Shown here: piece after piece, positions 10,413 to 18,593 of the stretch
Layout of the letters: every line of letters begins with the position of its first letter
Position numbering within the stretch: position 1 is the stretch's first letter
NCBI RefSeq assembly: GCF_031801495.1
Contig: NZ_JAOEGC010000002.1
Coordinates: 992,001 to 1,056,000 of the forward strand
DNA: 64,000 bases
DNA from: Agrobacterium tumefaciens_K
GTDB taxonomy: Bacteria; Pseudomonadota; Alphaproteobacteria; Rhizobiales; Rhizobiaceae
Direction of reading: 5' to 3'
Translations under genes and position numbers: made by a program
Notes under the pieces: model-generated
What the model saw: only the letters and a program-made list of their open reading frames with translations
Database searches by the model: none
Told to the model about the DNA's origin: nothing

Positions 10413-11474
10413 TCAGCCGCCGAGTTGCAGCAGATAGCTGGCGCGGCTGCGCTGCGCCACATCCCTCGAGTAACCGACAACGCAGTTCCGGGTGCTGCTT
10501 CTGGCTGCCAGAAGTGCCAGTTCCGAGTGGCTGTAGAATTCGGCGGGTGCTGTCGCGCCATCCATCGCCGCGACGCCGACGGAAATCGTCAGGTGGTCGC
10601 CGTCACCGTCTCTCGTTGCAAAGCGGAGGTCCTCGACGCTGCGGCGAAGTCGTTCAGCGATGCTCTGAGCCGTGTTCTGTGGCACGCCCATGAACAGGAA
10701 GGCGAATTCGTTGCCGCCGATGCGGGCGACGAAATCGTCCTTCTTGATCGTTTTGCGGAAAAGAGCGGCGAGCCGACGCAACGCCTTGTTGCCAGCGGCG
10801 GGGCCGTACTTGCTGTTGATTTCGCGGAAGTGGTCAATGTTGACCAGAACCAGCGAGGCTGCGGATGGAGCGTCGTCCGCCTCGTACATCGCGGTCAGTT
10901 TTTCAAGGAAGGCCGCGCGGTTCGGCAGCGTCGTCAGCGTGTCACGCAGCGATACGGCCTGGATGCGCGTGCTGTTTTTCTCGGTGGCGCGAATTTTCTG
11001 CAGCCCGTGCGCAAGGAAGTTCTTGAGGCTGGATTGCTCGTCATGGATTTCCTGGACCAGCCGTGAAACCTGGTCCGGTTCGGCGTGCTGCAAAGTCCCT
11101 AGGAACGTCTCCGTACGCTGTAGGCTGGCATCCAGCCGAGCCGTTATCTGCTCGACTGTCTCAGCCGCTTCGTTGGTCGCCTTGGTAGCAGCGATTCGCG
11201 AGAATCCGGCAAGGCCGTGCCGCTGTCCGACGATATCCAGTTCATGCTGCTGCGGCGCGTTGCCAAGCGCCAGGACTTCACGGCCCATGGCAGGGTTGTG
11301 GCCCGCCAGTATCTCGAAAATCAGTTCGTAGTTGCGCGGAAGGGGTGCGATGTTCATCTTGGCGATGAACTGCGTGATCTTCGTAACGATCAGGCTGTTT
11401 TTCGCATTTTCACGATGTCTGTCACCTGTCGGAATAGTCACTTGCAGCCCCAACACTGTTGTCATTACACCCAA
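10413..11474 (-). CDS. Degenerate GGDEF-domain protein (GGNEF active site)
   Basis: The 353-residue protein has a helical N-terminal region (about 20-190) with heptad-like stretches, then a GGDEF fold beginning RDTLTTLPNRAAF, with VNIDHFREINSKYG and GGNEF (about 253-257) in place of GGDEF/GGEEF. The third position normally carries the acidic catalytic residue, so Asn there suggests loss of cyclase activity; such proteins often act as c-di-GMP or GTP sensors. The inhibitory-site position reads KKDD rather than RxxD. The fold is otherwise complete, so this is not an obvious pseudogene. The start could also be the ATG nine bases downstream. It lies 59 bases upstream of the ABC-F gene. Confidence 0.85.
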   Translation of the reverse strand: MGVMTTVLGLQVTIPTGDRHRENAKNSLIVTKITQFIAKMNIAPLPRNYELIFEILAGHNPAMGREVLALGNAPQQHELDIVGQRHGLAGFSRIAATKATNEAAETVEQITARLDASLQRTETFLGTLQHAEPDQVSRLVQEIHDEQSSLKNFLAHGLQKIRATEKNSTRIQAVSLRDTLTTLPNRAAFLEKLTAMYEADDAPSAASLVLVNIDHFREINSKYGPAAGNKALRRLAALFRKTIKKDDFVARIGGNEFAFLFMGVPQNTAQSIAERLRRSVEDLRFATRDGDGDHLTISVGVAAMDGATAPAEFYSHSELALLAARSSTRNCVVGYSRDVAQRSRASYLLQLGG

Positions 11475-11706
11475 GCCGGAAGCGCCGGTTGCGGAATGAT
11501 GATGTTTTATCTGGGTGGTTGCTTAAAATACCATAAAGCCGGGGAATGCATACGTTTTATGCTTACCAGAATCTTGTACGGGCTTGTGGTTTTCCCACCG
11601 CATGACGTGCCTGCCTGATGAGTGCCATGACAATTCCTGATTTGATTTCAGCCCGCGCCCGTCCTTATATCGTCGTCCGCATGTCCATGCTGAAAGGTGC
11701 TGTTCC

Positions 11707-12402
11707 ATGTCGACGTCCAGAACGCTGTATTCCCTGTGTGGAAGCGATGCTTCCCGTCCTTTTTCGCCCCATTGCTGGAAAACCGTTCTGTCGCTGGCCC
11801 ACAAGGGGCTGGATTTCGAGGAGCGTCCCTTGCCGTTCACGGCAATTCCCTCTGCTGAAGGCGGTTTCTCGAAGACGGTGCCGATCCTCCGGGATGGCGA
11901 CCAGCTGGTAAGCGACAGTTTCGAAATCGCTCTTTATCTTGATGAGGCCTATCCGGAGCGGCCATCCCTGTTCAATGGCGAGGGTGGCAAGGCCATGGCC
12001 CGGTTTGTCGAGAGCTGGTCGCAGACGGTGCTGCATCCGGCCATCGTCCGGATCGCCGTTCTCGACATTCACGACATGCTCGATGAACCTGACCGCAGCT
12101 ATTTCCGAGAAAGCCGGACAAAGGCGCTGGGGCGGTCGCTGGAAGAGACGGTGGCGAACCGCGAAGCGGAAGTGGCTGCTTTTCCGGCATTGCTGACGCC
12201 GATCCGCCGTATGCTGGGCTATCAGCCGTTCATCGGCGGTATGTCGCCGCTCTTTGCGGATTATATTGTTTTTGGTGCGCTGCAATGGGCACGCATCACG
12301 ACAGGCATCGACCTGTTTGCCGGAAAGGATCCCGTCCGCGACTGGTTCGAGAGCTGCCTCGACCTCTACGACGCGAAGGGTCGCAGTGTGACAGCGGCGT
12401 GA
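11707..12402 (+). CDS. Glutathione S-transferase family protein, LigE (beta-etherase)-like
   Basis: A 231-residue GST-fold protein: thioredoxin-like N-terminal part with PHCWKTVLSLAHKGLDFE, VPILRDGDQLVSDSFEIALYLDE, then a helical C-terminal domain. The wording (VPIL.DG..V.DS..IA.YLDE.YP.RP.LF) resembles Sphingobium LigE beta-etherases more than classical GSTs, by memory. Whether it cleaves aryl ethers or only conjugates or reduces small molecules cannot be told. It precedes ndk on the same strand with about 100 bases between. Confidence 0.78.
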   Translation: MSTSRTLYSLCGSDASRPFSPHCWKTVLSLAHKGLDFEERPLPFTAIPSAEGGFSKTVPILRDGDQLVSDSFEIALYLDEAYPERPSLFNGEGGKAMARFVESWSQTVLHPAIVRIAVLDIHDMLDEPDRSYFRESRTKALGRSLEETVANREAEVAAFPALLTPIRRMLGYQPFIGGMSPLFADYIVFGALQWARITTGIDLFAGKDPVRDWFESCLDLYDAKGRSVTAA

Positions 12403-12505
12403 AATGTCTGGCTTCTCGGTTGCAAAGTGGTGCATCCCCCTTGTTTTCGGGCCTTTGGGCGGGTAAACACCGCCCACTTTCTCTCAAGGAACAGGAAACG
12501 GACAT

Positions 12506-12928
12506 ATGGCGATTGAACGCACATTTTCGATGATCAAGCCGGACGCAACCAAGCGTAACCTGACTGGCGCCATCACCAAGGTATTTGAAGACAACGGCCT
12601 GCGCATTATCGCGTCCAAGCGCGTCTGGATGAGCAAGCGCGAAGCCGAAGGCTTCTACGCCGTTCACAAGGAACGTCCTTTCTTCGGCGAACTCGTTGAA
12701 GGCATGACGTCTGGCCCGACCATCGTTCAGGTTCTGGAAGGCGAAAACGCAATCCTCAAGAACCGCGAAATCATGGGCGCGACCAACCCGGCAAATGCTG
12801 ACGAAGGCACGATCCGCAAGCAGTTCGCTCTCTCCATCGGCGAAAACTCCGTTCACGGTTCCGACGCTCCGGAAACTGCTGTTCAGGAAATCGCCTACTG
12901 GTTCGCCGAAACCGAAATCGTTGGCTGA
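12506..12928 (+). CDS. ndk: Nucleoside diphosphate kinase
   Basis: Transfers the gamma-phosphate between nucleoside triphosphates and diphosphates through a phosphohistidine. The 140-residue protein matches the family throughout: ERTFSMIKPDA near the N terminus, KERPFFGELVEGMTSGP, NPANADEGTIRKQFA and the active-site segment ENSVHGSD with His117. Length and motifs are typical. A strong terminator follows. Confidence 0.97.
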   Translation: MAIERTFSMIKPDATKRNLTGAITKVFEDNGLRIIASKRVWMSKREAEGFYAVHKERPFFGELVEGMTSGPTIVQVLEGENAILKNREIMGATNPANADEGTIRKQFALSIGENSVHGSDAPETAVQEIAYWFAETEIVG

Positions 12929-12995
12929 TTCAGTTTGTCAGGCACTTGAATCGATCCATCAGGGATTCAACTCAAGAGACTGAAATGACTAAAGG

Positions 12996-13021
12996 AACGG
13001 AGCCGAAAGGCTCCGTTTTTG
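12996..13021 (+). terminator. Rho-independent terminator after ndk
   Basis: AACGGAGCC (12996-13004), loop GAAA, GGCTCCGTT (13009-13017) followed by a T run. A GC-rich stem with a GNRA-type loop and T-tract on the plus strand 68 bases after the ndk stop. Confidence 0.9.
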
Positions 13022-13120
13022 TTTGCGGTGACGATGAGAGCGTCTTGTCTGGCCTCATTCCTGCGACAACCACAGGAATGAGCGTATTACATCTTTGCTT
13101 GGTGTGCCGGTGATGCGACT

Positions 13121-13624
13121 TCAGAAAACAGGGCAATCCTGCACCGGCCGCATATCGGTTGTACCATCTTTCCGGAAAACCTCCGGGTTGGGCGTGTATA
13201 GCGGCCCGACCACCAGAGGCTTTGCGGGCAGCAGCGATTGGTCCGTGTCGGAGGTGATGCTTGTCTCTATGGTCTGAATCACATGCCCGTCAGGCGCTTT
13301 CAGGCGGATCTTCACCGCGTAGGGACGACCTTCCCTGATGCACTCCACCGGTGGGCTTTGCAGAACGATCTTCGGATTATTGGGGAAGAGCGGCTCGGTA
13401 ATGGAAATGGCATCCCCACCGCGCGGGTTTTCGAAGTCTGCCTCAACGCTGCTGCCATCCCTGATGGGTGCTGTCGGCCGAAGCGTCACCAGATAGGTCG
13501 CCGTGGCCACCCTATAGTTGAATACGAACATGCGGCCCGACACGGTGACAATTTCGCGCTGCTCTTCCCGTTGGCAGGCAGTGAGCGAAAGCATTGCAAG
13601 GATGACAGTCGCAGCGGACCTCAT
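13121..13624 (-). CDS. Conserved hypothetical lipoprotein
   Basis: Not recognised. The 167-residue protein starts MRSAATVILAMLSLTACQ, a short hydrophobic signal ending in the lipobox LTAC, so it is probably a lipid-anchored envelope protein of about 150 mature residues. The mature part is predicted beta-rich, with a conserved-looking PPVECIREGRPYAVKIRL and two further Cys, one near the C terminus (DCPVF). Its ATG overlaps the TGA of the upstream CGNR-regulator gene (ATGA), so translation is probably coupled and both belong to one operon under the palindrome at 14174-14219. Confidence 0.7.
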   Translation of the reverse strand: MRSAATVILAMLSLTACQREEQREIVTVSGRMFVFNYRVATATYLVTLRPTAPIRDGSSVEADFENPRGGDAISITEPLFPNNPKIVLQSPPVECIREGRPYAVKIRLKAPDGHVIQTIETSITSDTDQSLLPAKPLVVGPLYTPNPEVFRKDGTTDMRPVQDCPVF

Positions 13625-14172
13625 GATGCCGCCTCCTTTTTGCGCCGGTAATGTCTGGCCGCTTTCTGACGGTTGCCGCAGACGGCCATGTCACACCAGA
13701 TCCGGCTGCGATTCTTGCTTCGGTCGATGAAAAGCCAGCCGCAATTGCCGCAGATCCGCAGACGCTCCCGATCCGGCGACGCGATCAGCGATAGGGCGGA
13801 ATGCGCCGTTGCGTTGGCTAGGCTTGCGGCGTGCGGGAATGTTCGTAGCGTCGCGCCGCAGGCAAAAAGCAGATCGGCCAGTTTTTGATCGTCACTTCTT
13901 CCTTCAAAGACAGCTGCACGGAAATAACCGTCGATTGCCTCCCTGAGATCGAGAAGCACCTGCCGGCTCGAAGCATCGGGTGCCAACAATGCCGAAAACC
14001 TGTCTCGCTCGGCACAGAACGCACTCACAGCATCGGCGAAACTCTCGATTTGCTCTGGCACCGCGAAGCGATCCACCGATTTCGAGGCGTCAAAACGCAG
14101 GATGACGCTGTTGGCGACGTCCAGCGCCAACGCGCCACCAGCAAAACGATGCGGGGTCCAGCGAAAACTCAT
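13621..14172 (-). CDS. CGNR zinc-finger / ABATE-domain putative transcription regulator
   Basis: The 183-residue protein has an N-terminal ABATE-type helical region (about 1-130) and a C-terminal CGNR zinc finger: Cys141, Cys144, Cys160 and Cys165, ending CGNRQKAARHYRRKK, a basic tail able to bind DNA. These proteins are annotated as putative stress-induced regulators; no ligand is established to my knowledge. A TATAAT box ends about 6 bases before the ATG and no Shine-Dalgarno is seen, so the mRNA may be leaderless. The gene is divergent from a LivH-like permease gene and the gap is filled by a 46-base palindrome, suggesting it controls both itself and the permease. Confidence 0.85.
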   Translation of the reverse strand: MSFRWTPHRFAGGALALDVANSVILRFDASKSVDRFAVPEQIESFADAVSAFCAERDRFSALLAPDASSRQVLLDLREAIDGYFRAAVFEGRSDDQKLADLLFACGATLRTFPHAASLANATAHSALSLIASPDRERLRICGNCGWLFIDRSKNRSRIWCDMAVCGNRQKAARHYRRKKEAAS

Positions 14173-14173
14173 C

Positions 14174-14219
14174 TCGATATTATAACTGTTAAAATCGCTT
14201 TTAGTAGTTATAATATCGA
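14174..14219. promoter_or_regulatory. 46-base near-perfect palindrome: divergent operator/promoter
   Basis: TCGATATTATAACT (14174-14187) and AGTTATAATATCGA (14206-14219) are perfect 14-bp inverted arms; the 18-base centre is itself close to symmetric (GTTAAAA-TCGC-TTTTAGT). Each arm carries an outward-facing TATAAT (14209-14214 on plus; 14179-14184 on minus), the likely -10 box of the LivH-like gene and of the CGNR-regulator gene. It fills the space between the regulator ATG (14172) and the GAGGAGGG ribosome site (about 14222-14229) of the permease gene. It is probably the operator of the CGNR protein. Confidence 0.75.
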
Positions 14220-14234
14220 AAGAGGAGGGCTGCC

Positions 14235-15131
14235 GTGGCCTATTTCCTGCAGCAGCTTCTGAACGCCGTGCCGGTCGCCTCGCTCTATGCGATGCTGGCC
14301 TTCGGCTATGCGATCGCCTTTTCCGTCACAAAAAGAGCCGATGTGACCTACGGCGCGGTCTTTGCGTTTGCCGGTCAGACATGCCTGTTGTTTGCCGATT
14401 TCGGCTGGAACCAGCTGTGGCTTGTCATGCCAGCAACGCTTGCTCTGGGCGCAGGTATGGGGCTGTTTGGCGGCCTATGGGCGGCAACATTTCTCGGGCG
14501 AGCCGTGATGCGACCGCTGGCGACCACCTCCGCCAACGCAGTCACGGTGGCTTCGGTTGGCGCGTTGATAGCACTTTCCGAAAGCGCGCGGCTTGCCGCC
14601 GGAACCCGCCAGCTCTGGCTGCCGCCCCTGCTGTCGCAGCCGGTGCCGTTCTGGCGGGACGGGGAGTTTACCGTCACGCTGACGCCGATGCAGATGGTGA
14701 ATACCGCCATCTTCTGCCTGCTTGTCGTGCTCGGAGTGTTATACCTCGCACGCTCGTCCTTCGGACGGCGGTGGAAGGCAGTGTCCGACGATCCGCTTGC
14801 CGCATCGCTCTGTGGGGTCAATGCGGGCAGGGTGTTCCTGCTGTCATACTGCGCCGCTGGACTGTTTGCCTCTGTCGCGGGCGTGATGGCGACCTTTTAT
14901 TACGGCACGATGGATTTTGGTGCGGGGCTGGTCTTCGGCCTGAAGATCGTGCTGATTTCAGCAGCCGGTGGCTACACCAGCCCGCTTGTCTGCGCGCTCG
15001 GCGCTGCCGCTATCGGTGTGGTGGAAACGATTTGGGCCGGCTACGGGCCGGTGATGTGGCGTGACGCTGCGGTACTTGCAATGCTCGTTTCATGGCTGAT
15101 CGTTCTGCGCAGTGCGCGTGACGCGCCCTGA
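14235..15131 (+). CDS. LivH-like branched-chain amino acid ABC permease (orphan)
   Basis: The 298-residue polytopic protein resembles LivH: hydrophobic start FLQQLLNAVPVASLYAMLAFGYAIAF, then a late cytoplasmic loop GRRWKAVSDDPLAASLCGVN, which is the ABC-contact (EAA-like) region of LivH/LivM permeases, and further helices. The GTG start has GAGGAGGG six bases upstream. No LivM, LivG, LivF or binding protein lies beside it, so it either works with proteins encoded elsewhere or has another role. It is divergent from the CGNR regulator and ends 4 bases from the convergent moaE. Confidence 0.82.
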   Translation: MAYFLQQLLNAVPVASLYAMLAFGYAIAFSVTKRADVTYGAVFAFAGQTCLLFADFGWNQLWLVMPATLALGAGMGLFGGLWAATFLGRAVMRPLATTSANAVTVASVGALIALSESARLAAGTRQLWLPPLLSQPVPFWRDGEFTVTLTPMQMVNTAIFCLLVVLGVLYLARSSFGRRWKAVSDDPLAASLCGVNAGRVFLLSYCAAGLFASVAGVMATFYYGTMDFGAGLVFGLKIVLISAAGGYTSPLVCALGAAAIGVVETIWAGYGPVMWRDAAVLAMLVSWLIVLRSARDAP

Positions 15132-15135
15132 AACC

Positions 15136-15603
15136 TTACCGCCATTTATCCCGTGCGGCATCGTCGGCATCCTTCGCCGCTACCCAGTCGCCAGCGATCC
15201 CATCCTTGCCATGTTCCTTTTTCCAGAACGGCGCGGACGTCTTCAGATAGTCCATCACGAAATTGGCGCCATCGAATGCTGCCTGGCGATGGGAGGAAGC
15301 GGCAATCACGAGCACGATGTTGTCGCCCGCAGCGATTTTACCATAGCGATGGATGGCAGTCAGTCCGAGAAGTCCGAAACGCTTGATGGCAAGCTCGGCA
15401 ACGCGGTTCATTTCCGCTTCGGCCATGCCGGGATAATGCTCAAGCTCGAGTGCCGCCAGCGTGCCGCCGTCATCGCGGCAAAGCCCGGTGAATGCCACCA
15501 CCGCGCCAACGCTCCTGTCGCTCGCCGTCAGCCTGCGCGTTTCCTCGGCGGCGTCGAAATCGCCCGCCTGAACGCGAATGGTCGGTGTGACGGCTTGCGT
15601 CAT
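15136..15603 (-). CDS. moaE: Molybdopterin synthase catalytic subunit MoaE
   Basis: Transfers sulfur from MoaD thiocarboxylate to precursor Z to make molybdopterin. The 155 residues include GAVVAFTGLCRD, ELEHYPGMAEAEM, IHRYGKIAAGDNIV, SSHRQAAFDGANFVMDYLK and the active-site KTSAPFWKKE. It is the last gene of the minus-strand run, 4 bases after moaD. The MoaD-MoaE pair is complete. A molybdopterin oxidoreductase about 8 kb away is a possible client. Confidence 0.95.
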   Translation of the reverse strand: MTQAVTPTIRVQAGDFDAAEETRRLTASDRSVGAVVAFTGLCRDDGGTLAALELEHYPGMAEAEMNRVAELAIKRFGLLGLTAIHRYGKIAAGDNIVLVIAASSHRQAAFDGANFVMDYLKTSAPFWKKEHGKDGIAGDWVAAKDADDAARDKWR

Positions 15604-15607
15604 CGCC

Positions 15608-15862
15608 TCAGCCCCCCGTCATGGGCGGGAAGATGCCGATCTCGCGCGCTCCGGTGATCGCCTCGTCATGCTCGACATGTTCCTGATTGACCGCGACGCG
15701 GATCACATCGGGAAACTCGAAGGCGGCTTCGTAGTTCTCGCCGAGCGTTGTCAGGTAGGCGATGAGTTCGCCAGCCGTCGTCACGGATGTGGGAATATCG
15801 ATGTCTTCTTCGGCTGTGCCGATCTTTTCACGAATCCAGGCGAAATAGACGATCCGGGTCAT
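15608..15862 (-). CDS. moaD: Molybdopterin synthase sulfur-carrier subunit MoaD
   Basis: A small ubiquitin-like protein of 84 residues ending in Gly-Gly, the site of adenylation and thiocarboxylation. It starts MTRIVYFAWIREKIG and ends IFPPMTGG. The start codon overlaps the pgsA stop by one base (TGATG), so a longer upstream reading in this frame is rejected. A late REIGIFPPMTGG matches the family end. It pairs with moaE directly downstream. Confidence 0.95.
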   Translation of the reverse strand: MTRIVYFAWIREKIGTAEEDIDIPTSVTTAGELIAYLTTLGENYEAAFEFPDVIRVAVNQEHVEHDEAITGAREIGIFPPMTGG

Positions 15863-16449
15863 CAGTCTGCGTCCACGATATGCTTGAGGCCTGCCTTGAA
15901 GTAGTCGTAACCTGTGTAGATGGTCAGCGCCGCTGCGAGCCACAGAAGCGTGATGCCCATTTCGGTCGTGTAGGGCAGAACCTTGTCGCCCGCCGGACCT
16001 GCCAGAAGGAAGGCGATGGCGACCATCTGGATCGTCGTCTTCCATTTAGCGATGCGGGTGACGGGAACGCTGACCTTCAGCGCCGCCAGATATTCGCGAA
16101 GGCCAGATACCAGAATTTCGCGGCAGAGAATGGTGATGGCGGCCCACAGCGACCAGCCCGCGATGGTGCCGTCGGCAGCCATCAGCAGAAGCACGGATGC
16201 GACCAGCAACTTGTCGGCGATCGGGTCCAGCATGCGGCCGATATTCGAGGTCTGGTTCCAGATCCGCGCCAGATAACCGTCCAGGAAGTCCGTCAGCGAA
16301 GCGATGATAAACAGCCACAGCGCGGTCCAGCGGGCGAAGTCCGAACTCTCCAGCTTTCCTTCGATGAAGAAGCACAAAACGATGACCGGAACCGCGAGAA
16401 TGCGGCCGTAGGTCAGGAGGTTGGGAATGCTGTATGCGCGCGAAGCCAT
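15862..16449 (-). CDS. pgsA: CDP-diacylglycerol-glycerol-3-phosphate 3-phosphatidyltransferase
   Basis: Inner-membrane enzyme making phosphatidylglycerol phosphate. The 195 residues carry the CDP-alcohol phosphatidyltransferase motif DFLDGYLARIWNQ ... GRMLDPIADKLL (D..DG..AR........G...D...D) around residues 60-90 and several membrane helices. It lies 101 bases after uvrC, a common alphaproteobacterial order, and overlaps moaD. Confidence 0.95.
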   Translation of the reverse strand: MASRAYSIPNLLTYGRILAVPVIVLCFFIEGKLESSDFARWTALWLFIIASLTDFLDGYLARIWNQTSNIGRMLDPIADKLLVASVLLLMAADGTIAGWSLWAAITILCREILVSGLREYLAALKVSVPVTRIAKWKTTIQMVAIAFLLAGPAGDKVLPYTTEMGITLLWLAAALTIYTGYDYFKAGLKHIVDAD

Positions 16450-16550
16450 GGGAACCCTGTCAATCGAATGTCTGACCTTAGATGCCGCCCCGAAGCAGCA
16501 GGGTCAACATCTGATTGTGGTTTTTTAGCAGTCAGTTCCTCACGGTCACG

Positions 16551-18593
16551 TCAGTCACCACTGCTTTCGTGAAAGTGATTGTAGATTTGCTTCGCCACCG
16601 TCTCGGAAATGCCGGTAACAGTCATCAGATCGTTGAGGCCGGCGCGTGACACCGCCTTTGCCGTGCCGAAGTGCTGAAGCAATGCTCGCTTGCGCCCGGG
16701 ACCGATCCCCGAAATCTCGTCCAGCGGGTTCTTGACCATTTCCTTCTTGCGCCGTGCTCGGTGCGAGCCGATTGCGAAGCGATGCGCCTCGTCGCGCATA
16801 CGCTGTATGAAATAGAGAACCGGGTCGCGAGGGGGCAGGGAGAAATCGCTGCGCCCGTCGGCAAAGAAACGCTCGCGTCCGGCATCGCGGTCCACCCCCT
16901 TGGCCACGCCGATGGCGATCACGCTGTCGCGGATATCCAGCTCGTCGAGAATGGCGCGCACCGCCGTCATCTGGCCCTGGCCACCGTCGATCAGTATCAC
17001 GTCCGGCCATGTCGGGAATGGCGCGTCGGCAAGCTCGTCCTGTGTCGGTGTCTGGGTGCGGTCGGGTTTGCCTTCCTCTGTGAGAAGGCGCGAAAAGCGT
17101 CGCGTCATCACTTCACGCATCATGCCGAAGTCGTCGCCTGGCGTGATGTCGGTCGATTTGATGTTGAACTTGCGGTACTGGTTCTTCACGAAGCCTTCCG
17201 GCCCGGCCACGACCATGCCGCCCACGGCGTTGGTGCCCATGATGTGGGAGTTGTCGTAAATCTCGATGCGGCGCGGCACATAGGGAAGACCGAAGGTTTC
17301 TGCGAAGCCCTTCAGCAGCCGCCCCTGTGAGGATGTTTCCGCCAGCTTGCGGCCATGCGCCTCGCGGGCATTGGCAAGAACGTGGTCGGTTATGTCTTTC
17401 TTTTCGCCACGCTGCGGCACGGCGATCGTGACCTTGTGACCGGCTTTTTCGCCGAGCGCGGCAGCCAGCAGCTCCTGCTCCTCGACGGTTTCGGAAAGCA
17501 GGATCTGCCGCGGCACGGGTTTGTCGTCGTAGAACTGCGCCAGAAAGGCATTGAGGATTTCCGCACCCGACAGCGATGGATCGGCCTTCGGGAAATACGC
17601 GCGGTTGCCCCAGTTCTGCCCGGTGCGGAAAAAGAACACCTGAATGCAGGAAATGCCGCCTTCATGGTGGATTGCGAACACATCCGCCTCTTCTATACCG
17701 GCGGGGTTGATGCCCTGATGGCTCTGGACGTGGCTGAGCGCTGCCAGACGGTCGCGGTAAACGGCGGCACGCTCGAAATCCAGATCTTCCGCAGCCTCGT
17801 TCATCTGCCGCGCAATGGCCGTCTTCACGCTCTGGCTCTTGCCGGAAAGGAAGTCCTTGGCCTCTTGTACCAGTTCATCATACCCCGCATCGCTGATTTC
17901 ATGCGTGCAGGGGCCGGAACAGCGCTTGATCTGGTAGAGAAGACAGGGGCGGGTGCGCGTTTCGAACACGCTGTCGGTACAGGTGCGGATCAGGAAGGCG
18001 CGTTGCAGCGAATTGATCGTGCGGCCCACCGCGCTTGCCGAAGCGAAAGGGCCGAAATAATCGCCCTTGCGGGCGCGGGCGCCACGGTGCTTGAAGATCG
18101 CCGGTGCGCGGCTGTCGGCTGTGATGAGAATATAGGGGAACGACTTGTCGTCGCGCAAAAGCACGTTGAAGCGAGGCCGCAGGCGCTTGATGAGATTGGC
18201 TTCCAGCAGCAGCGCTTCGGTTTCCGTCCGGGTGGTGACGAATTCCATATGCACCGTCAAGCGCACCATCTGGCCAATACGGTTGGAGTGGAACCGGCCT
18301 TGTGCGTAGTTGCCGACACGCTTCTTCAGCGAACGCGCCTTGCCGACGTAAAGCACGTCGCCCGCTTCGTTGAACATGCGATAGACACCCGGCGCGTTCG
18401 GCAGGTGTTTGACGAATTCGCCGATCAGGTCCATGCCCGTCAGGCCGGATTCGTTTTTCCAGCCCGCGGTCCAGTCGATGCCCTGTGTGTCGCCGGTCTG
18501 GCCTGCGTCAGGCGCGGCAATGCTGGCGTCATCGTCTTCATCATCGGTTTCATCGAAGAGAACACCGCCATCCGGCAGCTTCTTTCCGTTCAT
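16551..18593 (-). CDS. uvrC: UvrABC excinuclease subunit C
   Basis: Makes both incisions in nucleotide excision repair. The 680-residue protein has an acidic N-terminal extension (about 1-60, DETDDEDDD), the GIY-YIG nuclease domain (GVYRMFNEAG...LYVGKARSLKKRV, near 70-150), a UVR motif (about 255-290, EDLDFERAAVYRDRL), the RNase H-like second nuclease domain (IEIYDNSHIMGT...; DVILIDGGQGQM), and C-terminal helix-hairpin-helix repeats (GIGPGRKRALLQHFG). The start overlaps the SDR stop (ATGA). A PAS of extra acidic residues is unusual but not disruptive. Confidence 0.96.
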   Translation of the reverse strand: MNGKKLPDGGVLFDETDDEDDDASIAAPDAGQTGDTQGIDWTAGWKNESGLTGMDLIGEFVKHLPNAPGVYRMFNEAGDVLYVGKARSLKKRVGNYAQGRFHSNRIGQMVRLTVHMEFVTTRTETEALLLEANLIKRLRPRFNVLLRDDKSFPYILITADSRAPAIFKHRGARARKGDYFGPFASASAVGRTINSLQRAFLIRTCTDSVFETRTRPCLLYQIKRCSGPCTHEISDAGYDELVQEAKDFLSGKSQSVKTAIARQMNEAAEDLDFERAAVYRDRLAALSHVQSHQGINPAGIEEADVFAIHHEGGISCIQVFFFRTGQNWGNRAYFPKADPSLSGAEILNAFLAQFYDDKPVPRQILLSETVEEQELLAAALGEKAGHKVTIAVPQRGEKKDITDHVLANAREAHGRKLAETSSQGRLLKGFAETFGLPYVPRRIEIYDNSHIMGTNAVGGMVVAGPEGFVKNQYRKFNIKSTDITPGDDFGMMREVMTRRFSRLLTEEGKPDRTQTPTQDELADAPFPTWPDVILIDGGQGQMTAVRAILDELDIRDSVIAIGVAKGVDRDAGRERFFADGRSDFSLPPRDPVLYFIQRMRDEAHRFAIGSHRARRKKEMVKNPLDEISGIGPGRKRALLQHFGTAKAVSRAGLNDLMTVTGISETVAKQIYNHFHESSGD

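Noticed and set aside
10413..11474. Pseudogene call for the GGNEF protein
   Set aside because: The frame is intact, with a full GGDEF fold and plausible N-terminal helices, so degenerate activity is more likely than decay.
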